Positions 17,254 to 25,219 of a stretch of DNA of 64,000 nucleotides are shown here, in pieces (the first letter of the stretch is position 1; every line of letters starts with the position of its first letter). Under the pieces are notes generated by a model. It was not told where the DNA came from. It made no database searches and was given only the letters and a program-made list of their open reading frames with translations. Source of the stretch: Pseudomonas sp. M47T1 (GTDB lineage Bacteria > Pseudomonadota > Gammaproteobacteria > Pseudomonadales > Pseudomonadaceae); contig NZ_AJWX01000025.1 in the NCBI RefSeq assembly GCF_000263855.1, positions 1 through 64,000 on the forward strand, given 5' to 3'. The position numbers were made by a program, and so were the translations under genes.

Positions 17254-18165
17254 ATGTCCAACTTGCGTTTGCCACCGCTCAACGCAGTACGTGCCTTCGA
17301 TGCCGCCGCGCGCCTGGGCAGCTATGTGGAGGCCGCCAAGGCGCTGCACGTGACCCAGCCGGCCGTGGGCCGGCACGTCAAGCTGCTGGAGGACTGGCTG
17401 GGCGTTCAACTGTTCGAGCGCACCTCGCGCGGGGTGGTGCTGACGCCGGCCGGGCGCAAGTATCACCTGAAGATTTCCCGCGCCCTGCAGCAGATCATCG
17501 ACGCCGGCGAGGCCTTGCAGCCCCAGGCCACCGAACGCTGGCTGCGCATTCGCGTGGTGCCGGGCCTGGCCAAGCGCTGGCTGACCCCGCAGGTCGAATC
17601 ACTGCGGCACCTGCGGCCGGGCTTGAAAGTGGCCATCGAGCCCAACTCCACCTTCACCGACGTCGATGCCAGAACGGCAGACCTGGGTATCGTCTACGGC
17701 ATGCCCGGGCAATACGCCAACAGCCGCGCCACGTTGATCTGCCCGCGCGTGTTCCCCATCTGCACGCCCAAGTACCTGGCCAGCATCCCACCCATTCGCC
17801 GCCCCCAGGACCTGATGGCCCTGGACCTCATACACTTCGACGACGGCGAGTGGTGGAACATGTGGTTCAAGGCCTTGGGCATTGAGGCGCAGCTGTCGTC
17901 AGACGTGCTCTATGTCAGCAATGACCACGCCCTGGCCGTGGCCGAGAGCGGGCAGGGCATTGCGCTGGCCAATGAAGTGCTGGTGCGCGACGAACTGCGC
18001 GCCGGCACCCTGGTACGCGCCATCGACGTGGAAGTGGCGCTGGAAAGCTACCAATTGCTGACGCCCAGCGGGCACATGTCAGCGGACGTGCAGTGGTTTG
18101 AGCAATGGCTGGGCGACGCCCTGCGCGGCGAGTTTCCCGGCGCGTTTGACGCCGGGGCAGCCTGA
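17254..18165 (+). CDS. LysR-family transcriptional regulator (GcvA-like)
   Basis: This 303-aa regulator has an N-terminal winged helix-turn-helix (YVEAAKALHVTQPAVGRHVKLLE, then FERTSRGVVLTPAGR) and a C-terminal effector-binding domain of normal length. The sequence style (LPPLNAVRAFDAAARLGS) is that of the GcvA/AmpR subgroup. The ATG at 17254 is preceded by a palindrome that may be its own operator. It is divergent from the ABC remnant and amidase, so it most likely regulates that damaged locus. It ends 3 bases from the convergent sigma-factor gene. Confidence 0.88.
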   Translation: MSNLRLPPLNAVRAFDAAARLGSYVEAAKALHVTQPAVGRHVKLLEDWLGVQLFERTSRGVVLTPAGRKYHLKISRALQQIIDAGEALQPQATERWLRIRVVPGLAKRWLTPQVESLRHLRPGLKVAIEPNSTFTDVDARTADLGIVYGMPGQYANSRATLICPRVFPICTPKYLASIPPIRRPQDLMALDLIHFDDGEWWNMWFKALGIEAQLSSDVLYVSNDHALAVAESGQGIALANEVLVRDELRAGTLVRAIDVEVALESYQLLTPSGHMSADVQWFEQWLGDALRGEFPGAFDAGAA

Positions 18166-18168
18166 GGT

Positions 18169-18693
18169 TCAGCCCAGGGTCTTGAGGGTCTTGCGGCAAT
18201 GCACCAGGGCGTCGCGGATCATGAAGTTCACCAGCGTGGGTGAGACCCCCAGCTCCAGGGCGATGTCTTTCTGCGACTGGCCGTTGAGGCGGTATTGCTC
18301 GAAGGCAAACCGCGTGCGTGGCGGCAGGTCCTGCATGGCCAGGGCCAGCTTGTCCAAGGTCTGGCGGTCTTCGTGCAGGGTTTCGGGGCTGGCCCCGGGC
18401 ACGGCCACCGACAGGCCTTCCTCTTCGCTGCACTTGTAGCGTTTTTCCAGCGCCTGGCGCCGGTAATGGTCAATGGCCAGGTTGCGCACCACACGCATCA
18501 GGTAGCTGCTTTGTGACTGGATGCCGGGCGTTTCGGCGTTGCCGTTCATTTTCACAAAGGCATCCTGCACCACGTCTTCGGCAGACGCACGGCAACCCAG
18601 GATGCGGGTGGCGGCGCTGATGAAGCGTTGGCGGTGGGTCACGAACAACTGGTGCAGGGCCGGCCTTGGCTCGATGCTGATTGTTTTTGGCAT
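18169..18693 (-). CDS. pvdS: PvdS-like iron-starvation ECF sigma factor
   Basis: This 174-aa ECF sigma factor closely resembles PvdS/PfrI, the sigma factor that directs RNA polymerase to siderophore promoters. Region 2 is visible as AEDVVQDAFVKM and RVVRNLAIDHYRRQALE, and region 4 as QSQKDIALELGVSPTLVNFMIRDALVHCRK, which is nearly the PvdS sequence as I know it. A Fur-box-like palindrome lies about 55-70 bases upstream of the ATG, so the gene should be expressed under iron limitation. It is divergent from mbtH and the NRPS genes, whose upstream regions carry PvdS-type sites. No anti-sigma gene is beside it. Confidence 0.9.
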   Translation of the reverse strand: MPKTISIEPRPALHQLFVTHRQRFISAATRILGCRASAEDVVQDAFVKMNGNAETPGIQSQSSYLMRVVRNLAIDHYRRQALEKRYKCSEEEGLSVAVPGASPETLHEDRQTLDKLALAMQDLPPRTRFAFEQYRLNGQSQKDIALELGVSPTLVNFMIRDALVHCRKTLKTLG

Positions 18694-18746
18694 TTGAAAG
18701 TTGACCTATGCGGCAGTCCACATCGGGAAGCGGTAAAGCTAATGTG

Positions 18747-18765
18747 ATTGATAATCTTTATCAAA
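18747..18765. promoter_or_regulatory. Fur-box-like palindrome upstream of the sigma-factor gene
   Basis: The core TGATAATCTTTATCA (18749-18763) has perfect 6-bp arms and resembles the GATAAT repeats of the Fur consensus. It lies 56-70 bases before the PvdS-like start codon, where it would let Fur block transcription when iron is plentiful. Confidence 0.75.
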
Positions 18766-18830
18766 TGATTTCTGCTCGCACCTCGTGAATTTTTTCCTGC
18801 ACCGGCCTATAAGGCCGGAAACACGGGCAT

Positions 18831-18920
18831 GTGTGGGAGCAGGCTTTGCCCGCTAAAAACACACTGAGACTATTCAGACACTACGCGGCGCGTTCTTCGC
18901 GCGTAGAACCCACTCCCACC
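18831..18920. repeat. REPIN (two inverted REP sequences), second copy
   Basis: Left arm GTGTGGGAGCAGGCTTTGCC and right arm GTAGAACCCACTCCCACC are inverted and about 45 bases apart. The middle (TTCAGACACTACGCGGCGCG) matches the element at 8904-8991 with several changes. It lies in the 358-base divergent region between the sigma gene and mbtH and may insulate the two promoters. Confidence 0.8.
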
Positions 18921-18958
18921 GGAACTATTCCTACAAGGAAATCAGAAACGCCTCTCAT

Positions 18959-18982
18959 TAATTTTCCTTTCGTCTGACTCGT
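18959..18982 (+). promoter_or_regulatory. Candidate PvdS-dependent promoter of the mbtH-NRPS operon
   Basis: TAATT, 16 bases, then CGT matches the PvdS (iron-starvation box) pattern TAAAT-N16-CGT with one change. It ends about 70 bases before the mbtH start codon. The same arrangement recurs before the fourth and fifth NRPS genes. Confidence 0.6.
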
Positions 18983-19051
18983 CAATTCGTTGTGACTGCA
19001 TAGCCGTGAAAGCGGCATTCCCGCGCAACTGAAAACTGGACGAGGTCGGCA

Positions 19052-19267
19052 ATGGCTTTTGATCGTGAAGACACCGTGTTCACCGTGGTGGTGAACCATG
19101 AAGAGCAATACTCCATCTGGCCTGAATACAAGGCCATCCCCCAAGGCTGGCGCGAAGCGGGCAAGAGCGGCCTGAAGGCCGAGTGCCTGGCCTTCATCGA
19201 GCAAGTGTGGACCGACATGCGCCCCTTGAGCCTGCGCCTGCACATGGAACAGCAGGCGTCGCGCTGA
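19052..19267 (+). CDS. MbtH-like protein
   Basis: This 71-aa protein is the small MbtH-family partner that binds adenylation domains and supports their folding or activity. The family core NHEEQYSIWPEYKAIPQGW and the conserved Trp residues further on (EQVWTDMRPLSL) are present, and the length is typical. The stop codon overlaps the next start (TGATG), so it is translationally coupled to the thioesterase and is first in a five-gene operon. One copy probably serves all the NRPS proteins here. Confidence 0.95.
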   Translation: MAFDREDTVFTVVVNHEEQYSIWPEYKAIPQGWREAGKSGLKAECLAFIEQVWTDMRPLSLRLHMEQQASR

Positions 19268-19980
19268 TGCGTCTGTACTGCCTGCCGTACTCGGGCGCCA
19301 GCGCCATGGTCTACAGCCGTTGGCGCCGCAGCCTGTCGGCTGACATTGAGGTACGCCCGCTGGAATTGCCGGGGCGCGGCAAACGTTTCAGCGAGCCGCT
19401 GGCCACCGACATGGCGCTGCTGGCCCGGCAACTGGCGGTGGAAATCGGCCACGAGCTGGACCGGCCCTACGCATTGTTCGGGCACAGCCTGGGCGGCCTG
19501 CTGGTACATGAGCTGGCCCATGCGTTGCGCGAGCGCGGCTGCCCGCCGCCCCGCGTGCTGTTTGCCTCGGGCACGGCCGCACCGTCGCTGCGCGATACCG
19601 AACGCTTCGCCGCGAACAAGACCGATGCTCAATTGATCGCCGACCTGCGCGACCTCAACGGCACCCCCGAGGACATCCTCGCCAATGAAGAATTGATGCG
19701 CCTGACCCTGCCGGTGCTGCGTGCCGACTTTGCCCTGTGCGGCAACTACCAGTACCGCCCGCGGGCGCCGCTGGGCTGTCCGATCCAGGTGCTGGCCGGC
19801 CATCAGGACTCCACGACCCCCGAGCAATTGCAGGCATGGCGCCAGGAGACCACGGCCGGGTTCGAGCTGAGCCTGTTCGACAGTGGCCACTTCTTTATCC
19901 ATGACCAGGCCAGCGCTGTGCTGGCGCTGATCCAGGCCCGGCTGCAACCCCTGCTGCACCGTCACGCAACAGCCATTTGA
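19267..19980 (+). CDS. Type II thioesterase (PvdG-like)
   Basis: This 237-aa alpha/beta hydrolase is a stand-alone NRPS thioesterase that clears misloaded or stalled groups from carrier domains. The nucleophile elbow FGHSLGG (Ser about residue 76), an acidic residue in GHQDSTTP and the catalytic His in DSGHFFIHD form the triad. The start overlaps the mbtH stop. In position and type it matches PvdG of pyoverdine clusters. It is an editing enzyme by family, but since no thioesterase domain is fused to the final NRPS here it is one candidate for chain release. Confidence 0.92.
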   Translation: MRLYCLPYSGASAMVYSRWRRSLSADIEVRPLELPGRGKRFSEPLATDMALLARQLAVEIGHELDRPYALFGHSLGGLLVHELAHALRERGCPPPRVLFASGTAAPSLRDTERFAANKTDAQLIADLRDLNGTPEDILANEELMRLTLPVLRADFALCGNYQYRPRAPLGCPIQVLAGHQDSTTPEQLQAWRQETTAGFELSLFDSGHFFIHDQASAVLALIQARLQPLLHRHATAI

Positions 19981-19996
19981 ACCAAAGGTGATCGAA

Positions 19997-22900
19997 ATGA
20001 CCGAGCGCTTCGCAAGCTCGTTGGTGGAATCCTTGCAGCAACGCGCGGCCTTGACGCCAGACCGCGAGGCGCTGCGCTTCCTGGTGGATGGCGAGGAGGC
20101 CTTCGAGGCCCTCAGCTACCGGCAACTGGCACAGCGGGCCCAGGCCATTGCCGTGTGGTTGCGCCAGCAGGCAGGGCTAGGCGAGCGCGCGGTGCTGCTG
20201 TTCCCCAGTGGCCTGGATTATGTAGCCAGCTTCTATGGCTGCCTGTATGCCGGGGTAATCGCGGTGCCGGCCTACCCGCCGGAGTCCACCCGTTCCCAAC
20301 ATTTGCAGCGCTTGCAATCGATCATTGAAGACGCACAGCCCAAGGTGATCCTTACCGATTCGACCGTGGCCGGGCTGCTCGGCGACAGCATCGGCGCGCA
20401 GGTGAACGTACTGGCAGTCGACCAGGTGCCGGCCGATCTGGCCGCCGACTGGCGGACGCCCGTGCTGGTTGCCGACGATATCGCCTTCTTGCAGTACACC
20501 TCCGGGTCCACCTCACGGCCCAAGGGCGTGCAGGTCAGCCACGGCAACCTGATGGCCAACGAAAGGCTGATCGCCCGGGGCTTCGGTATTCATCCACAGG
20601 ATGTGCTGGTCAGCTGGCTGCCGCTTTACCACGACATGGGGCTGATTGGCGGCTTGTTGCAACCCATCTACAGCGGCGTACCCTGTGTGCTGATGTCGCC
20701 GCGGCATTTTCTGGAGCGCCCGGTACGCTGGTTGCAGGCCATGACCCGATACCAGGGCACCCTCAGTGGTGGGCCGGACTTCGCCTACCGCCTGTGCACC
20801 GAACGGGTCGCCGACTCGGCACTGGCACAGCTGGACCTGCGTCACTGGCAGTTGGCCTACTCGGGCTCCGAGCCCATCCGCCGGGAAACCCTGCAAGGCT
20901 TCGCCCAGCGCTTTGCCCCCTGCGGGTTTACGCAGCGCGCCTACTTTGCCTGCTACGGCCTGGCCGAGGCGACCTTGTTCGTCACCGGCAGCCAGCGCGG
21001 CCACGGCATTGCCGTGGACGAATTCGACAGCCAGGCCCTGGCCGACAATCGCTTGCTTCCCGGCATCGGCTCGCCGCTGGTTGACTGCGGCAGCGCCCAG
21101 CCTGAGCACCAGGTGCGTATCTGCGAAGTGCAGAGCGGCCAGCCGCTGGCGGACGGGCAAGTGGGTGAAATCTGGGCCGCCGGCGCCAGTATCGCCAAGG
21201 GTTACTGGCGCAATCAGGACGCCAGCGAGCACGCCTTCGTCCAGGCCGATGGCCGTACCTGGCTGCGTACCGGTGACCTGGGCAGCCTGCAGCAAGGCCG
21301 CTTGCGGGTTACCGGGCGGCTCAAGGACATGCTCATCGTGCGCGGCCAGAACCTGTACCCACAGGACCTGGAGCGCGCCGTGGAAACCGCTGTGTCGGCC
21401 GTGCGCCCTGGCCGCGTCGGGGTGTTCGCCATCGAACACCAAGGCCGTGAGGCCATTGGCGTGGCTGCGGAAATCGGCCGGGGCACGCAGAACAAGATCA
21501 CCGCCCAGGCGTTGGCCGAAGCCATCCGCCTGGCCGTCTCCCAGGTGTGCCAGGAAGCGCCGGCCGTGGTGGCGCTGCTCAATCCTGGCGCGCTGCCCAA
21601 GACCTCCAGCGGTAAATTGCAGCGCTCGACCTGCCGGGCCATGCTGCAAGACGGCAGCCTGGACAGCTACGCCGTCGACCGCCTGGGTGAACAGCGTGCA
21701 GCCGTTGCCGTGTCGCAACGCCAGGCGCTGAGCGCCGCCGAGCAGCAGGTGGCGGCCGCCTGGGCCGACTGTCTGGGTATCGACCCGGCCCCCCAGGACA
21801 ACTTCTTTGCCTTGGGCGGCAACTCCATCACCGCCGTGCAAATGCTCGCCCGCCTGCGCGACGAACAAGGTCGCGACGTAGCCCTGCGCGACCTGTTCGA
21901 GGCACCGACCCTGGCCGAGTTCGTTGCGCTGCTGGAAACGCTGCCGCAGGTGCCGGGTGAATCTTCTGCGGCCCGCGCCGGCGACGGTCAGGCCGGGCAG
22001 CTGTCCGCCGCCCAGCAACGCATGTGGCTGCAATGGCAGTTGGACCCGCAGGGCCACGCCTACAACATTCATGGTGCCGTGCAGCTCAAGGGCCCACTGG
22101 ATCAGGGCGCGGTGCAGCAGGCGCTGAATCAATTGGTGGCGCGCCATGAAAGCCTGCGCACCTGCTTTGTGGTGGACGGTGGCGAGGTGCGCCAGCAGGT
22201 CTTGCCTGCACAGCCTGTGGCCATTCGTGAATTCACGGTCGCTGACCAGACGATTGATGCCCGGCTGCCGTTCGATCTGCAACAGGGGCCGTTGCTGCGC
22301 GTGAGCCTGGCGGCGGTTGAGTCGGACGTCTGGCGCCTGGCGCTCACCCTTCACCACATCGTCGCCGACGGTTGGTCGATGAACCTGCTGATCGCCGAAT
22401 TCAGCGAGCTGTACAACAGCCTGCGACAACGGCGCCCGGCCGTGCTGCCAACCCTGACTGTGCAATACCGCGACTTCGCCGCCTGGCAGCGCGACTGGCT
22501 GGCGGCAGGCGAGGGTCAGCGGCAACTGGGCTACTGGCGCCAGCAATTGGGCAACGAGCATCCGCGCCTGGCCTTGCCCTGCGATCAGCCGCGGCCCGCC
22601 CAGCCAAGCCTGGCCGGCGCAGGCCTGGCCATCCAGATCAGCCCGGCGCTGGCCCGCTCCTTACGCCACGTTGCCGAAAACCACGGGGTCACCTTGCCCA
22701 CGGTGTTGCTGGCCAGTTTCCAGGTATTGCTGCATCGCTACAGCCAGCAGGCCGACCTGCGTGTGGGCTGTACCGTGGCCAACCGCAACCAGCCGCACAC
22801 CCAGGCGTTGATCGGCTGTTTCGTCAACCTGCTGGTGATGCGCGCCGACTTGTCGGGCAACCCCTCGTTCAGCGCCTTGCTGGCGCAGGTACACGAAACC

Positions 22901-25219
22901 GCCCTGCAAGCCCAGGCGCACCAGGACCTGCCATTCGATGCCTTGGTTGAAGCGTTGCAGCCCCAGCGCACGGGCGGTGAGCATCCTCTGTTCCAGGTGG
23001 CCTACGATCACCAGTGGCTCAACGACCAGGTGCAGTTCGATGGCCTGCAGTTGCAGACGCTTGGCCAGGAATCGCTGGCCACCCAGTTCGACCTGGTTTT
23101 GCACACCGTGGAGCGCGCCCAGCAGTTGTCGGCTTCGTTCACCTACCGCCTCGACCTGTTCAGCGCCGACATGGCCGCCCAACTGGCCCGCCACTGGCAA
23201 GCGCTGTTGCAGCAGATGGTGACCCACCCCGGGCAGCCGTTGGCCGAGCTGAACCTGCTGGGCAACGACGAGCAGCAGCATTTGCTGCAACAATGGAACC
23301 CGTTGCCTTGCGCCACCGCCCAGCCTGCGGCTCCGGGGCGCAGCCTGCACATGCTCATTGCCGAACAGGCGCGGCAACGGCCCCACGCCGTGGCCGTGCG
23401 CTGCGATGATCAAAGCCTCACCTACCAGGAATTGGAGCAACAGGCCAACCAGCTGGCCTGGCGCCTGCGCGAGTTGGGCGTGGGCCCCGATGTGCTGGTG
23501 GGCCTGGTTGCCGAGCGCTCGCTGGAATTGGTGGTTGGCCTGCTGGCCATTCTCAAGGCCGGTGGCGCCTACCTGCCGCTGGATCCGGACTACCCCGCCG
23601 ACCGCCTGGCCTACATGCAGGCCGACAGTGGTATTGCACTGGTCGTCATTCAGGACCAACTGCACGACCGCCTGCCTGCCACGCAAAATGTGACGCGCAT
23701 CGGTTTCAACGCCGAAGGCTACCCCCACACGGCGCCGCCTGCGGCGGTGGGGCCGCAGCACCTGGCCTACTGCATCTACACCTCAGGTTCCACCGGTTCG
23801 CCCAAGGGCGTGCTGATCGAGCACGGCAATGTGTTGCGCCTGTTCCAGGCCAGCGAGTCGCTGTTGTCGTTCGACAACAACGACGTGTGGACGCTGTTCC
23901 ACTCCTACGCGTTTGACTTCTCGGTGTGGGAAATCTTTGGTGCGCTGCTGCACGGTGGCACTCTGATCGTGGTGCCGTATTACGTCAGCCGCGAACCTCG
24001 GGCCTTCGCCCAGTTGCTGCGTGAACAGCGGGTAACCGTGCTCAACCAGACGCCTTCGGCGTTCCGCCAGGTGATGGTACCGCTGCTTGCCAGCAGCGAT
24101 GGCCTGCCCGCGCTGCGCACAGTGATCTTCGGCGGTGAAGCGCTGGAAGTCGGCAGCCTGCAACCTTGGTTCGATCGCTTCGGTGACCGCCAGCCGCGCA
24201 TGATCAACATGTACGGCATTACTGAAACCACCGTCCACGTTACCTTCCGCGAGCTGACCAGCGCCGACCTGCACAGCAGCGCCAGCCCTATTGGCCTGCC
24301 GTTGGCCGACCTGTCCTGGTACTTCCTGGACGCCGCCTTGCAGCCGGTGCCGGCGGGCGTGGTCGGTGAGTTGTACATCGGCGGGGCGGGGCTGGCCCGC
24401 GGTTACCTGAACCGGCCGGGCCTGAGCGCCGAGCGTTTCATGGCCGACCCGTTCAGCACCTCGCCGGGGGCGCGCATGTACCGCACCGGCGACCTGGCCC
24501 GCTTCAGCGCCAACGGCCAGGTGCAGTACCTGGGCCGAATCGATCATCAGATCAAACTGCGCGGGTTCCGCATCGAACTGGGCGAAATCGAAGCCCGCCT
24601 GCGTGAGCAGCCTCAGGTGCGCGATGCCGCAGTGCTATTGCGGGCCGACGCCCAGGGCGAGCAACGCCTGGTGGGCTTTGTGGTGGCCGCCGGGCACTGG
24701 CCGGAGCCAGCACAGCCCCTTCTGCAACTGCGTCAGCAACTCAAGGCCTGCCTGCCGCTGCACATGCTGCCGGCGCAACTGCAGGTGCTCGACAGCCTGC
24801 CGCTCACCGCCAACGGCAAGCTGGACCAGCGTGCCTTGCAACTGGACGAAAACACCTGGTTGCAACAGGCCTTCGTGGCGCCGCATACGCCTACCGAACA
24901 GGCGCTGGCGAGCCTCTGGCAAGCCTTGTTGAACGTCGAACAGGTGGGCCTGCATGACAACTTCTTTGAGTTGGGCGGCCATTCCCTGCTGGCCACGCAA
25001 TTGGCGTCGCGCATCGAAACCCAGTTCAGGCAACGCCTGGAACTGCGCCAAGTGTTTGAAGCCGCCGACCTGCACGCCCTGGCCGCGTGCATCGATGCCG
25101 GGCAAACCACGCCAGATGCAGACGCCCTGGCTGATGAAGTGCTGGCGTTGATGAACAGCCTGCAAGGGCTGTCCGAAGCAGAACTGGCCTTGCTGGCCGC
25201 CGAGAACAGCGACTCATGA
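19997..25219 (+). CDS. NRPS 1: fatty acyl-AMP ligase initiation plus Thr module (FAAL-T-C-A-T)
   Basis: This 1740-aa initiation enzyme starts the lipopeptide. Residues 1-565 are a fatty acyl-AMP ligase (TSGSTSRPKGVQVSHGN, PLYHDMGLIGG), followed by a carrier domain (GGNSI, Ser610), a condensation domain from about 668 (HHxxxDG, His786-787), an adenylation domain (about 1115-1610) and a carrier domain (GGHSL, Ser1663). The binding-pocket residues I extract read DFWNIGMVH, the threonine code. FAAL-T at the N-terminus is the plan of PvdL, but PvdL continues with Glu, Tyr and Dab modules and this protein does not. The ATG at 19997 has AAAGGTGA upstream; a GTG three codons earlier is less likely. 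The stop overlaps the next start. Confidence 0.92.
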   Translation: MTERFASSLVESLQQRAALTPDREALRFLVDGEEAFEALSYRQLAQRAQAIAVWLRQQAGLGERAVLLFPSGLDYVASFYGCLYAGVIAVPAYPPESTRSQHLQRLQSIIEDAQPKVILTDSTVAGLLGDSIGAQVNVLAVDQVPADLAADWRTPVLVADDIAFLQYTSGSTSRPKGVQVSHGNLMANERLIARGFGIHPQDVLVSWLPLYHDMGLIGGLLQPIYSGVPCVLMSPRHFLERPVRWLQAMTRYQGTLSGGPDFAYRLCTERVADSALAQLDLRHWQLAYSGSEPIRRETLQGFAQRFAPCGFTQRAYFACYGLAEATLFVTGSQRGHGIAVDEFDSQALADNRLLPGIGSPLVDCGSAQPEHQVRICEVQSGQPLADGQVGEIWAAGASIAKGYWRNQDASEHAFVQADGRTWLRTGDLGSLQQGRLRVTGRLKDMLIVRGQNLYPQDLERAVETAVSAVRPGRVGVFAIEHQGREAIGVAAEIGRGTQNKITAQALAEAIRLAVSQVCQEAPAVVALLNPGALPKTSSGKLQRSTCRAMLQDGSLDSYAVDRLGEQRAAVAVSQRQALSAAEQQVAAAWADCLGIDPAPQDNFFALGGNSITAVQMLARLRDEQGRDVALRDLFEAPTLAEFVALLETLPQVPGESSAARAGDGQAGQLSAAQQRMWLQWQLDPQGHAYNIHGAVQLKGPLDQGAVQQALNQLVARHESLRTCFVVDGGEVRQQVLPAQPVAIREFTVADQTIDARLPFDLQQGPLLRVSLAAVESDVWRLALTLHHIVADGWSMNLLIAEFSELYNSLRQRRPAVLPTLTVQYRDFAAWQRDWLAAGEGQRQLGYWRQQLGNEHPRLALPCDQPRPAQPSLAGAGLAIQISPALARSLRHVAENHGVTLPTVLLASFQVLLHRYSQQADLRVGCTVANRNQPHTQALIGCFVNLLVMRADLSGNPSFSALLAQVHETALQAQAHQDLPFDALVEALQPQRTGGEHPLFQVAYDHQWLNDQVQFDGLQLQTLGQESLATQFDLVLHTVERAQQLSASFTYRLDLFSADMAAQLARHWQALLQQMVTHPGQPLAELNLLGNDEQQHLLQQWNPLPCATAQPAAPGRSLHMLIAEQARQRPHAVAVRCDDQSLTYQELEQQANQLAWRLRELGVGPDVLVGLVAERSLELVVGLLAILKAGGAYLPLDPDYPADRLAYMQADSGIALVVIQDQLHDRLPATQNVTRIGFNAEGYPHTAPPAAVGPQHLAYCIYTSGSTGSPKGVLIEHGNVLRLFQASESLLSFDNNDVWTLFHSYAFDFSVWEIFGALLHGGTLIVVPYYVSREPRAFAQLLREQRVTVLNQTPSAFRQVMVPLLASSDGLPALRTVIFGGEALEVGSLQPWFDRFGDRQPRMINMYGITETTVHVTFRELTSADLHSSASPIGLPLADLSWYFLDAALQPVPAGVVGELYIGGAGLARGYLNRPGLSAERFMADPFSTSPGARMYRTGDLARFSANGQVQYLGRIDHQIKLRGFRIELGEIEARLREQPQVRDAAVLLRADAQGEQRLVGFVVAAGHWPEPAQPLLQLRQQLKACLPLHMLPAQLQVLDSLPLTANGKLDQRALQLDENTWLQQAFVAPHTPTEQALASLWQALLNVEQVGLHDNFFELGGHSLLATQLASRIETQFRQRLELRQVFEAADLHALAACIDAGQTTPDADALADEVLALMNSLQGLSEAELALLAAENSDS

